The notes under the pieces were generated by a model. It was not told the origin of the DNA and made no database searches. It saw nothing but the letters and a program-made list of their open reading frames with translations. The position numbers and the translations under genes are program-made. From an uncultured Eubacteriales bacterium (GTDB taxonomy: Bacteria > Bacillota > Clostridia > Oscillospirales > Oscillospiraceae), in contig URGI01000018.1 in NCBI GenBank assembly GCA_900547315.1, positions 1 to 29,965 of the forward strand: a stretch of DNA of 29,965 bases. Reading direction: 5' to 3'. Shown piece after piece: positions 29,907 to 29,965 of this stretch. How positions within the stretch are numbered: the stretch's first letter is position 1; every line of letters starts with the position of its first letter.

Positions 29907-29935
29907 ATTATATCATGGTGGTCTTCGCCTGTAAA
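29907..29935 (-). promoter_or_regulatory. Promoter of the 347-residue unknown gene
   Basis: On the minus strand TTTACA (29935-29930) is 17 bp from a perfect TATAAT (29912-29907), with TGA as an extended -10. The start codon is about 40 bp downstream. Nothing else is seen between here and the window end. Confidence 0.8.
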
Positions 29936-29965
29936 CACCGCTTATCCGCGGCTGCTGATTCACCC

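Overview
The window looks like a chromosomal segment from a GC-rich member of the Clostridia, probably the Oscillospirales (order-level placement is inference). Supporting this are a T-box leader, a tetrahydrofolate riboswitch, Mini-ribonuclease III, an RqcH/NFACT protein, ECF-type folate uptake, lipoprotein-type solute binders and near-consensus sigma-A promoters. No rRNA, tRNA, CRISPR array, insertion sequence or prophage gene was seen. The genes are densely packed and in operons, so this is mostly ordinary chromosome with a few accessory cassettes.

Layout. (1) 1-2724, plus strand: the tail of a Crp/Fnr regulator, oleate hydratase (ohyA), a 70-residue unknown protein and a strong terminator. 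(2) 2816-5116, plus: a promoter, a duplicated DUF1538 membrane protein that seems to lack a standard start codon, and an overlapping protein with two PII-like domains, closed by a bidirectional terminator. (3) 5147-8241, minus: an 893-residue iron-sulfur flavoprotein translationally coupled to hypA. (4) 8306-11535, minus: a T-box with a UGG (Trp) specifier controlling a binding protein, permease and ATPase, probably a tryptophan importer of the TrpXYZ type. (5) 11524-17317, minus: uppP-ftsK-mrnC-rqcH, a housekeeping operon for lipid carrier recycling, chromosome translocation, 23S rRNA maturation and ribosome quality control. (6) 17352-18522, minus: a patatin-like hydrolase.

(7) 18553-22304, plus: a folate cluster. 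A divergent folD with its own consensus promoter is followed by a second promoter overlapping its stop codon. This second promoter starts a THF-riboswitch leader whose last hairpin masks the ribosome binding site of folT, the ECF folate substrate-binding component. folC and surE follow. (8) 22322-28813, plus: a PhnD/PhnC/PhnE/PhnE-type ABC importer, a cytosolic metallophosphatase/5'-nucleotidase and an unrecognised P-loop protein, ending at a strong terminator. (9) 28826-29935, minus: an unrecognised 347-residue protein with its own promoter.

How the parts work together: two importers are set by amino-acid or vitamin status through RNA switches (Trp T-box, THF riboswitch). The phosphonate-type importer is paired with intracellular phosphatase and P-loop proteins, which suggests uptake and processing of a phosphorylated or phosphonate compound. 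The points most worth a second look are the FolD active-site substitutions, the apparent AUA/AUU start of the DUF1538 gene, the doubled transporter with a doubled PII protein, and the phn-nucleotidase-P-loop cassette.
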